From Gemella sp. zg-570 (GTDB lineage Bacteria; Bacillota; Bacilli; Staphylococcales; Gemellaceae): DNA of 64,000 bases. Below, in pieces: positions 39,141 to 48,712 of the stretch. Each line of letters opens with the position of its first letter. Positions within the stretch are counted from its first letter, which is position 1. The DNA is taken from NCBI RefSeq assembly GCF_018866345.1, contig NZ_CP076443.1:1077501-1141500 (forward strand), given 5' to 3'. The position numbers and the translations under genes were made by a program. Below the pieces are notes generated by a model, which did not search any database, was not told the origin of the DNA, and saw only the letters and a program-made list of their open reading frames with translations.

Positions 39141-41114
39141 TTACAGCTCTTTAATTCTGGCTACAACTTTTTCTACTGTAAAGCCGTATTCTTCGATTAC
39201 TTTACTTGCTGGTGCCGAAGCCCCAAAAGTATCAATACCAATTACTAAACCGTCTAACCCTACATATTTATACCACAATGCTGTATTACCCATTTCAATA
39301 GCTACTCGACGACGAATAGATTTTGGTAATAATTCATTTTTATATTCTTGACTTTGTTCTTCAAATAATTCTACTGATGGCATACTTACCACACGCAGTT
39401 TCCAACCGTCTTTTTCTAACTCTTTTGCTGATTCAATAGCTAAATTAACTTCTGAACCTGTTGCAATAATAATTGTATCAAAATCTGTAGAAGTTTCATG
39501 AACTACATAAGCACCTTTTGCTACATTTTCAAAAGATGAATTTTCTAAAACAGGCAAGTTTTGACGAGTTAATACTAATGATGATGGTTTAGTATTTGAT
39601 TTTTGAGCTAGATACCAAGCCGCTTGAGTTTCAGTTGCATCTGCTGGTCTAAATACATAAGAATTTGGAATTGTTCTTAAAGATGCTAAGTGTTCTATTG
39701 GTTCATGTGTTGGACCGTCTTCTCCTACTGCTATACTATCATGTGTAAATACATAAGTTACGGGTAAATTTTGTAAAGCAGAAAGTCTTAGTGCGGCCTT
39801 TAAGTAATCAGAGAATACGAAGAATGTCCCCCCAAAAACACGCACTCCCCTATGTAGAGCTAAACCATTTAAAATTGTCGCCATACCAAATTCACGAACA
39901 CCAAATTGAATATTACGGAATAATCTATTTTCGTCATCTTGCAATCCTTCACCCTTAATAAATGTCATATTAGAATGAGAAAGATCTGCTGAACCTCCAA
40001 AAAATGTAGGTAATACATTAGCAATAGAATTTAAAGCATCTTGTGATGAATTTCTAGTTGCTTGTTGTTCTCCAACTTCTTTAAAATTAAAACTTGCTTT
40101 AGATAATTCCTCTATATCATTTCTTGATAGTGCTGCCTCTAATTCTTGAGCTAGTTCTGGATATTTAATTTTATATTCTTCATAAAGTTTAACCCAAGAT
40201 GAGTATGCAACTAATCCACGATTTATTAAAGAATTTTGGAAATCTTCATAAACTGATGACGGAATTTCAAATGGTGCATGTTGCCAACCAATTTCTTTTT
40301 TAAATAAATTAGCTTCTTCTTCTCCAATAGGAGAACCATGTACAGAGTTTGTTCCTTGTTTATTAGGTGAACCAGCACCTATAATTGTTTTTACTTCTAT
40401 TAGAGTTGGTTTGTTAGAAATTTTTGCTTGAGATATTGCTGAAGTAACTGCTGCAACATCTGAACCATCCTCTACTAATAATGTATTCCAGCCATAAGAT
40501 TCGTAACGTTTACAAACATTTTCGCTAAAAGCGTCTTTAGTTTCTCCGTCTAAACAAATATCGTTCGAGTCATAAAGAACTATTAATTTTTCTAATTTTT
40601 GTAATCCTGCAAAAGAGGCTGTTTCAGAAGCAACACCCTCCATAATATCTCCATCACCACAAATTACATAAGTATAGTGATTAAATAATTCATATCCCTC
40701 TTTATTATATTTAGCCGCTAAAAATCTTTCTGCCAAAGCCATTCCTACTGCCGTAGATATTCCTTGTCCTAAAGGTCCTGTTGTTGCATCTACTCCTCTT
40801 GTGTGTCCGAACTCTGGATGCCCCGGTGTTTTAGAATTCCATTTACGAAAATTTTTAATTTCTTCTATTGATACATCTTCATAACCTGCTAAGTGAAGTA
40901 GTGCATACTGTAACATTGAACCATGTCCAGCAGATAATATAAATCTATCCCTATTTATCCAAGATGGATTTTTTGGATTTACCTTGATATGATTATTAAA
41001 TAGTGCATAAGATAATGGAGCAGCTCCCATTACAATTCCTGGATGACCAGATTTAGCCTTATTAATAGCATCAATACCAAGAACTTTAATCGCATTTACT
41101 GATTGTTGTGACAT
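39141..41114 (-). CDS. tkt: Transketolase
   Basis: The 657-residue thiamine-diphosphate enzyme moves two-carbon units in the non-oxidative pentose phosphate pathway. Visible blocks are SGHPGIVMGAAPLSYALF, the ThDP-binding GDGDIMEGVASE region, HDSIAVGEDGPTHEPIEH and the C-terminal ATGSEVNLAIES. Length is normal. It follows recR after 43 bases, with a good ribosome site (TAGGAGG). Confidence 0.97.
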   Translation of the reverse strand: MSQQSVNAIKVLGIDAINKAKSGHPGIVMGAAPLSYALFNNHIKVNPKNPSWINRDRFILSAGHGSMLQYALLHLAGYEDVSIEEIKNFRKWNSKTPGHPEFGHTRGVDATTGPLGQGISTAVGMALAERFLAAKYNKEGYELFNHYTYVICGDGDIMEGVASETASFAGLQKLEKLIVLYDSNDICLDGETKDAFSENVCKRYESYGWNTLLVEDGSDVAAVTSAISQAKISNKPTLIEVKTIIGAGSPNKQGTNSVHGSPIGEEEANLFKKEIGWQHAPFEIPSSVYEDFQNSLINRGLVAYSSWVKLYEEYKIKYPELAQELEAALSRNDIEELSKASFNFKEVGEQQATRNSSQDALNSIANVLPTFFGGSADLSHSNMTFIKGEGLQDDENRLFRNIQFGVREFGMATILNGLALHRGVRVFGGTFFVFSDYLKAALRLSALQNLPVTYVFTHDSIAVGEDGPTHEPIEHLASLRTIPNSYVFRPADATETQAAWYLAQKSNTKPSSLVLTRQNLPVLENSSFENVAKGAYVVHETSTDFDTIIIATGSEVNLAIESAKELEKDGWKLRVVSMPSVELFEEQSQEYKNELLPKSIRRRVAIEMGNTALWYKYVGLDGLVIGIDTFGASAPASKVIEEYGFTVEKVVARIKEL

Positions 41115-41157
41115 TTACGTCCCTCCTAAAAATAATATTTATATAGTGATTTAATAT

Positions 41158-41754
41158 TTACAATTCTATTCTTCCAGATATTGCCCTAGCTAAAGTTAGC
41201 TCATCAGCATAAACAATATCACTTCCAAAAGAAATTCCCTGCGCTATTCTTGTCACTTTTATATCTGTTGTTTTTAATATTTTAACTATAAAACTAGCCG
41301 TCCCTTCCCCCTCAGGAGATGAATTAGTTGCTAGTATAACCTCTTTAATATTTTCGTTTTTAACTCTGTGTAATAGTGATTTTAAATTTATATCAGCTGG
41401 TCCTATACCATCCATAGGAGAAATTACTCCATTTAAAATATGATATAGTCCTCTATACTGCTCCATATTTTCCATAGCCATCAAATCTTGGTCGCTTTCG
41501 ACAACACATATTATACTATTATCTCTGGATTTATCAGAACAGATATCACATACTTTGTTTTCGTTTAATCTTCCACATTCTGTACACTTGCAAAGATTAT
41601 GTTTTAAATTTATTAGAGCTAATGCAAATTCTTCTATATCTTTGTCTTTCATTTTTAGTGTATGAAATGCTAATCTTATTGAAGTTTTTCTCCCTATACC
41701 AGGAAGTTTCATGTAATTATTTAACAAATCTAATATTGGTTTTGGATATTTCAT
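41158..41754 (-). CDS. recR: Recombination protein RecR
   Basis: The 198-residue protein has a helix-hairpin-helix start (LNNYMKLPGIGRKTSIRLAF). The four-cysteine zinc finger is intact (CKCTECG and CDIC). The Toprim domain has VVESDQDLMAME and NSSPEGEGTA. With RecO it loads RecA at gapped DNA. It is 2 bases after the YbaB gene, the conserved dnaX-ybaB-recR order. Confidence 0.97.
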   Translation of the reverse strand: MKYPKPILDLLNNYMKLPGIGRKTSIRLAFHTLKMKDKDIEEFALALINLKHNLCKCTECGRLNENKVCDICSDKSRDNSIICVVESDQDLMAMENMEQYRGLYHILNGVISPMDGIGPADINLKSLLHRVKNENIKEVILATNSSPEGEGTASFIVKILKTTDIKVTRIAQGISFGSDIVYADELTLARAISGRIEL

Positions 41755-41756
41755 AC

Positions 41757-42074
41757 TTAAAGTCCTGGAATATTTAAACCGTTAGTAAATTTCCCTAAAG
41801 TTTCTTCTTTTAATCTATTTGATTTTTCTAAGGCGTCATTAACTGCAGTTATAACCATATCTTGTAACATATCTACATCTCCTGGATCTACAATTTCTTC
41901 TTTTATTATTATATCTAAAATTTTACCATCTCCATTAGCTATAACTTTTACCATATCTCCTGATACAGTTCCTTCAACCATTTTATCTTTAAGCCCCTCT
42001 TGAGCATCCATCATATCTTTTTGCATTTTTTGCATTTTACGCATCATCTGTTGCATATTTCCCATACCACGCAT
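41757..42074 (-). CDS. YbaB/EbfC nucleoid-associated protein
   Basis: This protein of about 105 residues begins MRGMGNMQQMMRKMQKMQK, a methionine-rich helix, then the DNA-binding core with VEGTVSGDMVKVIANGDGKI. The start is set at ATG 42072-42074 after TAGGAGGG; a longer frame lacks a ribosome site. It binds DNA as a dimer and is regularly placed between dnaX and recR. Confidence 0.93.
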   Translation of the reverse strand: MRGMGNMQQMMRKMQKMQKDMMDAQEGLKDKMVEGTVSGDMVKVIANGDGKILDIIIKEEIVDPGDVDMLQDMVITAVNDALEKSNRLKEETLGKFTNGLNIPGL

Positions 42075-42201
42075 TTGTTTATCCCTCCTAAATTTTACCA
42101 TAATGTAATTTTAGTTAAATTTCTTTATATTGTCAATGATTTTCATTTTTTCTTTTCACAAAGAAAACATTTATTTAATAGTATTATTTCTGAAATAACA
42201 G

Positions 42202-43854
42202 CTACTTTTCAACTATAATATCTGAAAATAAATTTTCTATTTTTAATGTATTTTCTTTTTTTTCTTCGACTAGACTTTCTTCTTCTAAATTTTCTTCTTT
42301 ACTCATATTCATATTTTCTAATAAATATTCGTATTGTTCTTTTTGTAATATGTATATACTATATTCAACATCCAATAACTTAGAAAAAGAATTTTCTAAA
42401 TAGTCATTATATTTAGCATCCGAACTAACTTTAAAAATATCAAGTGAATTATTAAGAACAATTAAACCCCCATTTTTAGATGAAGATAAGAAGTCAGAAT
42501 TTTTTAAAAAATTACTTATATCACCATTAATAGTCGAACTTTCCTTAAGAATTTTTGAAAAAATATTTCTTGCATATATGGTGAATTTGTCGTTAGAATT
42601 TAAAATTAAATTTTCTATTTTTTTCCTATTAGGAATAAAGTAAGAGTCTAGTTTTTCAATTCCTTCGTCTTCAACATCGTTTTTTTCTACAACATCATCT
42701 ATATTTTTTGAATTTGTATTTATACTAGCAAGATTTATATTATTAAGTTTTTCTTCTAAGTCTTGTATTCTTTTTTCTAATAGCTCTATTTTAGAATTAT
42801 CTAACTTCTTATTTTCCATTTTTTCAGCAGGTGTTTGACACATTTTTATTATACATATCTGCATATAACTAATATATTCTGTTGAAAATCTTATATTATT
42901 TTCTGCACTCGCTAATTCTTCTATGTTTTTGTAAATTCTTTCAGTTGAAATATTTTTTAATACTTCAGCAAGTTCTTCAACCCTATATTCACAAAAATCT
43001 TTATTATTAATATTCTTATAAATTATTATATCTCTTGATACATTTATTAAGTCGCTAAGTAATAATTTTGTATCCTTGCCTAATTCTAGAAATTTAGAAT
43101 ATTCTAAAAGTGCTTGTGAGCTATTATTTTCCAATATTAATCTATAAAAATTAAGTATTTCTTCTTCCCCTACTGATGAGGTTAGGGCTAAGATATCAGA
43201 TAGTGAAATTTTTTCTAAATTATAATTAGATGCTTGCTCCAATATTCCTATTGCATCACGAAGTCCGCCCTTGGCTACCTGTGCTATTTTTATTAAGGCA
43301 TCTTTTTCTGCTCTTATATTTTCTTTTTCAGCTATATAATTTAATCTTTCTACAAGTTCAGCCTGACTTATATTTTTAAATTCAAATTTTTGACACCTTG
43401 ACAAGATAGTTGCAGGTATTTTATGTATTTCCGTAGTTGCTAAAATAAAAATTATGTGGGCAGGTGGTTCTTCTAAAGTTTTTAATAGGGCGTTAAAAGC
43501 TGAGGTAGTTAGCATATGAACTTCATCAATTATATATACTTTGTATTTGCTTTGAGTTGGTGAAAACTTAATAGCTTCTTTTAAATCACGAATTTCATCA
43601 ACCCCGTTATTACTTGCAGCGTCAATTTCTATAATATCAACACTATCGCTTAAATATTCTGCATTATTATTCACTTCATTTGCAAATATTTTTGCCAAAG
43701 AAGTTTTACCCGTTCCTCTCGAACCATAAAAAATATAAGCGTGGGCAATTTTTTTTTGAACTATGGCACTTTGCAGTACCGAAACAACATGTTTTTGACC
43801 TACTACATCAGAAAAAGTTTGTGGTCTATATTTTCTATATAATGATTTAAACAT
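42202..43854 (-). CDS. dnaX: DNA polymerase III subunit gamma/tau, lacking the cysteine zinc module
   Basis: The protein of 550 residues begins MFKSLYRKYRPQTFSDVVGQ at ATG 43852-43854, which follows GGAGG; an upstream in-frame TTG overlaps that site. AAA+ motifs are Walker A GSRGTGKT (44-51), Walker B YIIDEVHML and the sensor region ATTEIHKIPATILSRCQ. Between KIFANEVN (about residue 62) and IIEIDAASNNG, where the family has four zinc-binding cysteines, there are only about ten residues and no cysteine. The C-terminal third is poorly conserved and acidic, as expected of tau. Clamp-loader ATPase; no programmed frameshift site was found. Confidence 0.95.
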   Translation of the reverse strand: MFKSLYRKYRPQTFSDVVGQKHVVSVLQSAIVQKKIAHAYIFYGSRGTGKTSLAKIFANEVNNNAEYLSDSVDIIEIDAASNNGVDEIRDLKEAIKFSPTQSKYKVYIIDEVHMLTTSAFNALLKTLEEPPAHIIFILATTEIHKIPATILSRCQKFEFKNISQAELVERLNYIAEKENIRAEKDALIKIAQVAKGGLRDAIGILEQASNYNLEKISLSDILALTSSVGEEEILNFYRLILENNSSQALLEYSKFLELGKDTKLLLSDLINVSRDIIIYKNINNKDFCEYRVEELAEVLKNISTERIYKNIEELASAENNIRFSTEYISYMQICIIKMCQTPAEKMENKKLDNSKIELLEKRIQDLEEKLNNINLASINTNSKNIDDVVEKNDVEDEGIEKLDSYFIPNRKKIENLILNSNDKFTIYARNIFSKILKESSTINGDISNFLKNSDFLSSSKNGGLIVLNNSLDIFKVSSDAKYNDYLENSFSKLLDVEYSIYILQKEQYEYLLENMNMSKEENLEEESLVEEKKENTLKIENLFSDIIVEK

Positions 43855-43954
43855 ACATACCTCCAATTCTATATAATTATATCATAAGTAGCTAAATTTA
43901 AAAACACAATTATAACCAAGATATTTTTGTATAAGTAGTAGCCATAATATTTGT

Positions 43955-43983
43955 TTGACTATATCATTTTAAAGTTATATAAT
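43955..43983 (+). promoter_or_regulatory. Promoter of trkA-trkH
   Basis: TTGACT (43955-43960) and TATAAT (43978-43983) with 17-base spacing, about 40 bases before trkA. Confidence 0.75.
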
Positions 43984-44023
43984 TATTTTAAATTTTTTAT
44001 GTCATATTTTAAGGAGAAATTGT

Positions 44024-45400
44024 ATGAAAGCAGTTATTGTCGGTGGCGGAAAAGTTGGTAATCTACTTTGTGAAGAATTATCAGCTAGCTACAGCGAATT
44101 AACATTAATAGAAACAAATGAAAAATTAGTTCAAAAAATAATTGAACTTTATGATATTCAGGGCATAGCCGGCAACGGTGCTAACTATAATATATTAGAA
44201 GAAGCAGAAGCAGGTAAAGCCGATATGTTTATAGCTGTTACAGCAAGTGATGAAATAAATATTATTTCTTGCATTACAGCGAAACAAATGGGAGCTAAAT
44301 ATACCATTGCTAGAATTAGAAATCCTGAATATACAAAAACAAAAGAATTTTTAAAAAATTCTTTGGGAATAGACTTAATGTTAAACCCTGAATACGAAGC
44401 TGCAAAACAAATTAACTATATGCTAAAATATCCTTCTGCAAATAAAATAGAAATTTTTTATAAAGACAAGGTTAAGATGATTGAAGTTACTATTGAAGAG
44501 GGAAGTGTTCTAAATAATATCTCACTTATAGACAGTAAAAAAATTATTGATTTTCCTGCTTTAGTATGTCTTGTAGAAAGAAAAGAAGAAGTTATAGTTC
44601 CTAAGGGAGATTATATTTTTAAAGTTGGTGATAGAGTTCACATCACAGCTGATGAAAAACACTTAAAACAATTTTATAAATTACTAGGAAAAAAAGATAA
44701 TATTAACAATAAAATTTCATCATCTCTAATTATTGGTTCTGGTAAATTAACTCATTATCTTATTGATTTACTAAGAGAAGGAAATATTTATATTAAAAAT
44801 GTAGAAATTAATATGGAAAAAGCAAATAAAATCAGTGCTTGTTATCCAGATATAGATGTTATATTAGCAGATGGTAGCGATAGAGATGTCTTAATAGAAG
44901 AAGGTATAGAAACATTTGATAGCTGCATTGCTCTTACAGGACTAGACGAAGAAAATATTATTATTAGCCTTTATGCAAAAAAATTAGGAGTATCCAAAGC
45001 CATAGCCAAGATTAATAGAAATTCTCTGACGCAAATAGCTGAAGATATTGGTTTGTATTCTTACATCACACCAAAAAGAATTGTGGGAGATATTATTGCA
45101 AAACATAGTAAATCTTTACAATGTAGTAAGGATTCCCTAATAGAAAATATCTATAAAATTGCTAACAATCAAGTTGAATTAATAGAATTTAAAGTTAGTG
45201 AAAATAGCAAAATTACAAATATAGCACTAAAAGATTTGAATTTAAACAGTAATATTCTTATTGCTTTTATTATCAGAAATAATAAACTTATCTTCCCTAA
45301 CGGTTATGACATAATAGCTCCAAATGATAATATAGTAATAGTAAACTATAAACAAAATATTAAAGAACTTGATGACATTTTAATAAAAGGAGATAAGTAA
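44024..45400 (+). CDS. trkA: Trk potassium uptake regulator TrkA (two RCK domains)
   Basis: The 458-residue protein has two tandem RCK units, each with a Rossmann loop: VGGGKVGNLLCEEL at the N terminus and IIGSGKLTHYLIDLL near residue 235. Each is followed by an RCK-C region. Such double-RCK TrkA proteins bind NAD(H) or ATP and gate the TrkH channel. The one-domain KtrA/C form is excluded by length. The stop codon overlaps the trkH start region by one base. Confidence 0.93.
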   Translation: MKAVIVGGGKVGNLLCEELSASYSELTLIETNEKLVQKIIELYDIQGIAGNGANYNILEEAEAGKADMFIAVTASDEINIISCITAKQMGAKYTIARIRNPEYTKTKEFLKNSLGIDLMLNPEYEAAKQINYMLKYPSANKIEIFYKDKVKMIEVTIEEGSVLNNISLIDSKKIIDFPALVCLVERKEEVIVPKGDYIFKVGDRVHITADEKHLKQFYKLLGKKDNINNKISSSLIIGSGKLTHYLIDLLREGNIYIKNVEINMEKANKISACYPDIDVILADGSDRDVLIEEGIETFDSCIALTGLDEENIIISLYAKKLGVSKAIAKINRNSLTQIAEDIGLYSYITPKRIVGDIIAKHSKSLQCSKDSLIENIYKIANNQVELIEFKVSENSKITNIALKDLNLNSNILIAFIIRNNKLIFPNGYDIIAPNDNIVIVNYKQNIKELDDILIKGDK

Positions 45401-46866
45401 TGAATTATAGAATTATATCTTTTGTTCTTGCTAAGGTTCTTAAAATTTTATCTATATTTCTATTATTTCCAACTCTATGTAGCGTCATATATAAAGAAAA
45501 TTTTAATATTACCCTATCTTTTATTTACACAATAATTATTACAATACTTATTTCATATATATTTTTATTCCTTGCAAATCAAAAACAAATGAAAAAAAAT
45601 TTCTACACAAAGGAAGGTTTAGTTATAGTCGCTATAACTTGGATAATATATTCCTTGTTGGGTTCACTACCTTTCATTTTTTCAAATTCTATTACTAATT
45701 TTATAGACGCTTTTTTTGAAACTGTCAGTGGTTTTACTACTACTGGTTCTTCTATAATAAATGATATAGAAATATTACCTAAGAGTATATTATTTTGGAG
45801 AAGCATGACCCATTTTATTGGTGGTATGGGAGTAATAGTATTTGCTCTAGCAGTCTTACCCCACTCTCCTCATAATATACATATTATGAAAGCAGAAGTA
45901 GCAGGTCCCATGTTTGGTAAAGTAGTTTCTTCTATAAAAAATACAGCTATTTATCTATATTCAATATATATAGGCTTGTCAATAATTATGTTTATTCTAT
46001 TGATGTTCTCAGGTATCGGCATATTTGAAAGTATAAACTTAACATTTTCTACTGCTGGAACTGGAGGATTTTCTACTAAAAACTCCGGAATATCATACTA
46101 TAATAACGACTATGTTACTAGCATAATAACAATATTTATGATTATCTTTTCACTTAATCTAAATTTGATATATATAATTATAGTAAAAAAATATTTTAAA
46201 GCCTTAAAAAATGAAGAACTAAAATTATTTTTAATAATTATTTTACTAGCTACGATAGCCATATTCATTAATATATACTATACTGCAAATCTGCCTAATG
46301 AAAGACTACTAGATGTTTTATTTACAGTAAGTTCTATAATTTCAACCACAGGTTTTACTTATTTAGACTTTAGTAACTGGACAATGTTTTCACAAATAAT
46401 TATTTTATTTTTAATGATTTGTGGTGGTGCTGGTGGTACTGCAGGTGGACTTAAAATTCCAAGAATAATGTTTATGATAAAAAATACAAAGAATTACATA
46501 AAAAAATGTATTAATCCAAACAAAGTAATTTCATTAAAAATTGATAATAAAGTTATTAATGATACAAGTGAAATTTCAAATTATATTGTACTGTACATAA
46601 TTGTATTTTCTATATTTTCTATTTTATTATCTTTTCAACTAAATGATTTTGAAGAAGTTTTTTCAGCTATCTTAACTACCTTAAATAATGTTGGACCTGG
46701 ATTTAATAAATTTGGACCAATGGAAAATTTTTCTAGCATTCCATATTTTTCAAAGATAATATTATCTATGTCTATGTTACTAGGACGGTTAGAAATTATT
46801 CCATTTATAGTTTTACTATCTTCACAAACTTGGAGAAAAAAAAGAGCAAAACAAAAAAGAGTTTAA
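45400..46866 (+). CDS. trkH: Trk potassium uptake channel subunit TrkH
   Basis: The 488-residue membrane protein has about ten hydrophobic segments and four P-loop repeats, seen in SGFTTTGSSII, STAGTGGFSTKNSG, SIISTTGFTYLDF and TTLNNVGPGF. GGAGGTAGGLKIPR is the conserved loop after the third filter. It is the potassium-conducting pore for the adjacent TrkA. The stop codon lies within the terminator stem. Confidence 0.94.
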   Translation: MNYRIISFVLAKVLKILSIFLLFPTLCSVIYKENFNITLSFIYTIIITILISYIFLFLANQKQMKKNFYTKEGLVIVAITWIIYSLLGSLPFIFSNSITNFIDAFFETVSGFTTTGSSIINDIEILPKSILFWRSMTHFIGGMGVIVFALAVLPHSPHNIHIMKAEVAGPMFGKVVSSIKNTAIYLYSIYIGLSIIMFILLMFSGIGIFESINLTFSTAGTGGFSTKNSGISYYNNDYVTSIITIFMIIFSLNLNLIYIIIVKKYFKALKNEELKLFLIIILLATIAIFINIYYTANLPNERLLDVLFTVSSIISTTGFTYLDFSNWTMFSQIIILFLMICGGAGGTAGGLKIPRIMFMIKNTKNYIKKCINPNKVISLKIDNKVINDTSEISNYIVLYIIVFSIFSILLSFQLNDFEEVFSAILTTLNNVGPGFNKFGPMENFSSIPYFSKIILSMSMLLGRLEIIPFIVLLSSQTWRKKRAKQKRV

Positions 46867-46883
46867 AGGTTAAACTCTTTTTT
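46853..46883 (+). terminator. Terminator of trkH
   Basis: A 14-bp stem (AAAAAAGAGTTTAA / TTAAACTCTTTTTT) with a 3-base loop includes the trkH stop codon, followed by TTTTA. Confidence 0.88.
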
Positions 46884-46932
46884 GTTTTTATATAATATTT
46901 TTTGTATTATAAATTTTTTAGAAATATTTATA

Positions 46933-48402
46933 TTACTTTTGGGATAAGTCTACTTTATCAAGCGGTATTAATTTTGTTTTATATTTTATTTTATGATATA
47001 TGTAGAAGAATAAAAATACAGGAACTCCCATATATGTTGTAAGAATTGAACCCCAATCAACGATACCTTGAGTTATTAATTGTGTATCTTGACCAATAAT
47101 AACAACGATACATAATATTAGTGCTAAAATAGGACCAACGGGAAACCACTTAGCCCTGTATTTTAAACCTGCTAATTGTTTACCTTGTTTTATGTAAGCT
47201 CTTCTAAATCTATAATGACTTATGGCTATACCCAACCAAGCTATAAATCCAGTAAGACCACTAGCCGCAACAATATAAACATAAGCATTTGCACTTGTTA
47301 ATTGAATTAAGAAAACTAAAACAACAACTATTGTTGTTCCTAGCAATGAATTAATCGGTGTTCCTTGTTTATTTAATTTTGAAAAAATATCAAAGGCTTG
47401 TTTTTCTTTACTCATAGCATAAAGCATACGAGTAGAAGCATACATGCCAGAATTTCCTGCAGATAATATAGAAGTTAAAATTACTGCATTCATTACACTA
47501 GCTGCAAAAGCAAAACCTGCATTTTTAAAAACAATAGTGAAAGGAGATTTTGCTATTTCTTCGCTACTAGCTGCTCCTAATAAGTCTTCAGAAGTATAAG
47601 GAATTAATAAGCCTATAACTAATATTGCTAAAACATAAAAAATTAATATTCTCCAGAATACTTGTTTTACTGCTTTAGGAATAGTTTTTTCTGGATTTTC
47701 ACTTTCTCCTGCAGTAACACCTATTAATTCTGTTCCTTGGAAAGAATACCCTGCTATTAAGAATACTCCTAAGGCCGCTAACATTTTACTAGAAGTTGAT
47801 GTATCAGTCCCAACAAAAGGCGCTTCTCCTAATGTAAAGTTAGAAAAACCAACATAGCCTCCTCCCATAATTCCAAAAATTGTAAGACAACCAATAATTA
47901 AAAATATAATAACAGTAATTACTTTAATAAGGGCAAACCAATATTCACTCTCTCCATAAACTTTTACACTTAAAGAATTTAGTATAATGATAATTAATAA
48001 AAATATAATACTCCATATCCAGCTTGGTAAAATTCTCATAGGTTCCCAATAACTAACAGCTAGGGAAGATAGTTCTATATCAGCGGCAACCGTAATAACC
48101 CAGTTAAACCAATAATTCCAACCTAGTGCAAAACCTAAAGACGGGTCAACATAACGAGTTGCGTAAGTACTAAATGAACCAGTAGTTGGTAAATATGTTG
48201 CCATCTCTCCTAGAGATGTCATTAAAAAATAAACCATTAGACCTATACACAGGTAGGATAATAAAGCTCCACCAGGTCCAGCACTGCTGATGGCTTGTCC
48301 ACTAGTCATGAATAAACCACTTCCTATACAACCACCTATGGCTATCATGGTAATATGTCTTGATTTAAGACTTCTTTTAATATTTGATTCGTTTTTTGTC
48401 AT
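46933..48402 (-). CDS. lysP: Amino acid permease, probably lysine-specific
   Basis: The 489-residue APC-family transporter has twelve hydrophobic segments. It begins with SLKSRHITMIAIGGCIGSGLF and contains TGSFSTYATRYVDPSLGFALGW split over the first helices, typical of the amino acid permease subfamily that includes LysP. Substrate assignment rests mainly on the lysine riboswitch directly upstream, supported by the family. It would import lysine by proton symport. Start ATG follows TAGGAGG. Confidence 0.88.
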   Translation of the reverse strand: MTKNESNIKRSLKSRHITMIAIGGCIGSGLFMTSGQAISSAGPGGALLSYLCIGLMVYFLMTSLGEMATYLPTTGSFSTYATRYVDPSLGFALGWNYWFNWVITVAADIELSSLAVSYWEPMRILPSWIWSIIFLLIIIILNSLSVKVYGESEYWFALIKVITVIIFLIIGCLTIFGIMGGGYVGFSNFTLGEAPFVGTDTSTSSKMLAALGVFLIAGYSFQGTELIGVTAGESENPEKTIPKAVKQVFWRILIFYVLAILVIGLLIPYTSEDLLGAASSEEIAKSPFTIVFKNAGFAFAASVMNAVILTSILSAGNSGMYASTRMLYAMSKEKQAFDIFSKLNKQGTPINSLLGTTIVVVLVFLIQLTSANAYVYIVAASGLTGFIAWLGIAISHYRFRRAYIKQGKQLAGLKYRAKWFPVGPILALILCIVVIIGQDTQLITQGIVDWGSILTTYMGVPVFLFFYIYHKIKYKTKLIPLDKVDLSQK

Positions 48403-48423
48403 AAAGACCTCCTAAAAAATAAA

Positions 48424-48453
48424 ATGCACAACCAAATAGCTAGAGTTGTGCAT
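48424..48453 (-). terminator. Riboswitch-controlled terminator before lysP
   Basis: ATGCACAAC pairs with GTTGTGCAT around a 12-base loop and is followed by TTTTATTTTTT on the minus strand. It is the expression platform of the second lysine riboswitch. Confidence 0.85.
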
Positions 48454-48662
48454 AAAAACACCCCTCTAAAAGTCAGTAGCTCAACATAGCTTTAGCTATG
48501 ACAGTTCTATACCTATTAAGTATAGCCCCAACAATATCTGCGTAGTAACAAATATCATTTCGGCGAAAATTCCTTTCGGCACACCTAAACAAGTTCTACA
48601 CTCTACTTATGCCTACTAATAAAGTTCGCGACCTCCACCTCACCTTTAGTGAGGTGTTATTT
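48424..48662 (-). ncRNA. Lysine riboswitch (L box) controlling the lysine permease
   Basis: The minus strand shows GGAGGTCGCGAACTTTATTAG near 48638-48618, GGTGTGCCGAAAGG and TTTCGCCGAA near 48580, GATATTTG...CAGATATTGTTGGGGC, then ACTTAATAGGTATAGAACTGTCA near 48530-48508, followed by the terminator. The order and bases match the L-box core. A short hairpin (CACCTCAC / GTGAGGTG, 48636-48656) sits at its 5' side and may be part of or compete with the basal stem. Confidence 0.92.
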
Positions 48663-48675
48663 AATTGTTGCTTAT

Positions 48676-48704
48676 ATTATAATTTTAAATATAATACTTG
48701 TCAA
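48676..48704 (-). promoter_or_regulatory. Consensus promoter of the lysP leader
   Basis: TTGACA (48699-48704) and TATAAT (48676-48681) with 17-base spacing on the minus strand, immediately before the riboswitch. Confidence 0.85.
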
Positions 48705-48712
48705 GTTATTTA

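Noticed and set aside
44024-45400. KtrA/KtrC-type regulator
   Set aside because: The protein has two RCK units and 458 residues, while Ktr regulators have one unit and about 220.
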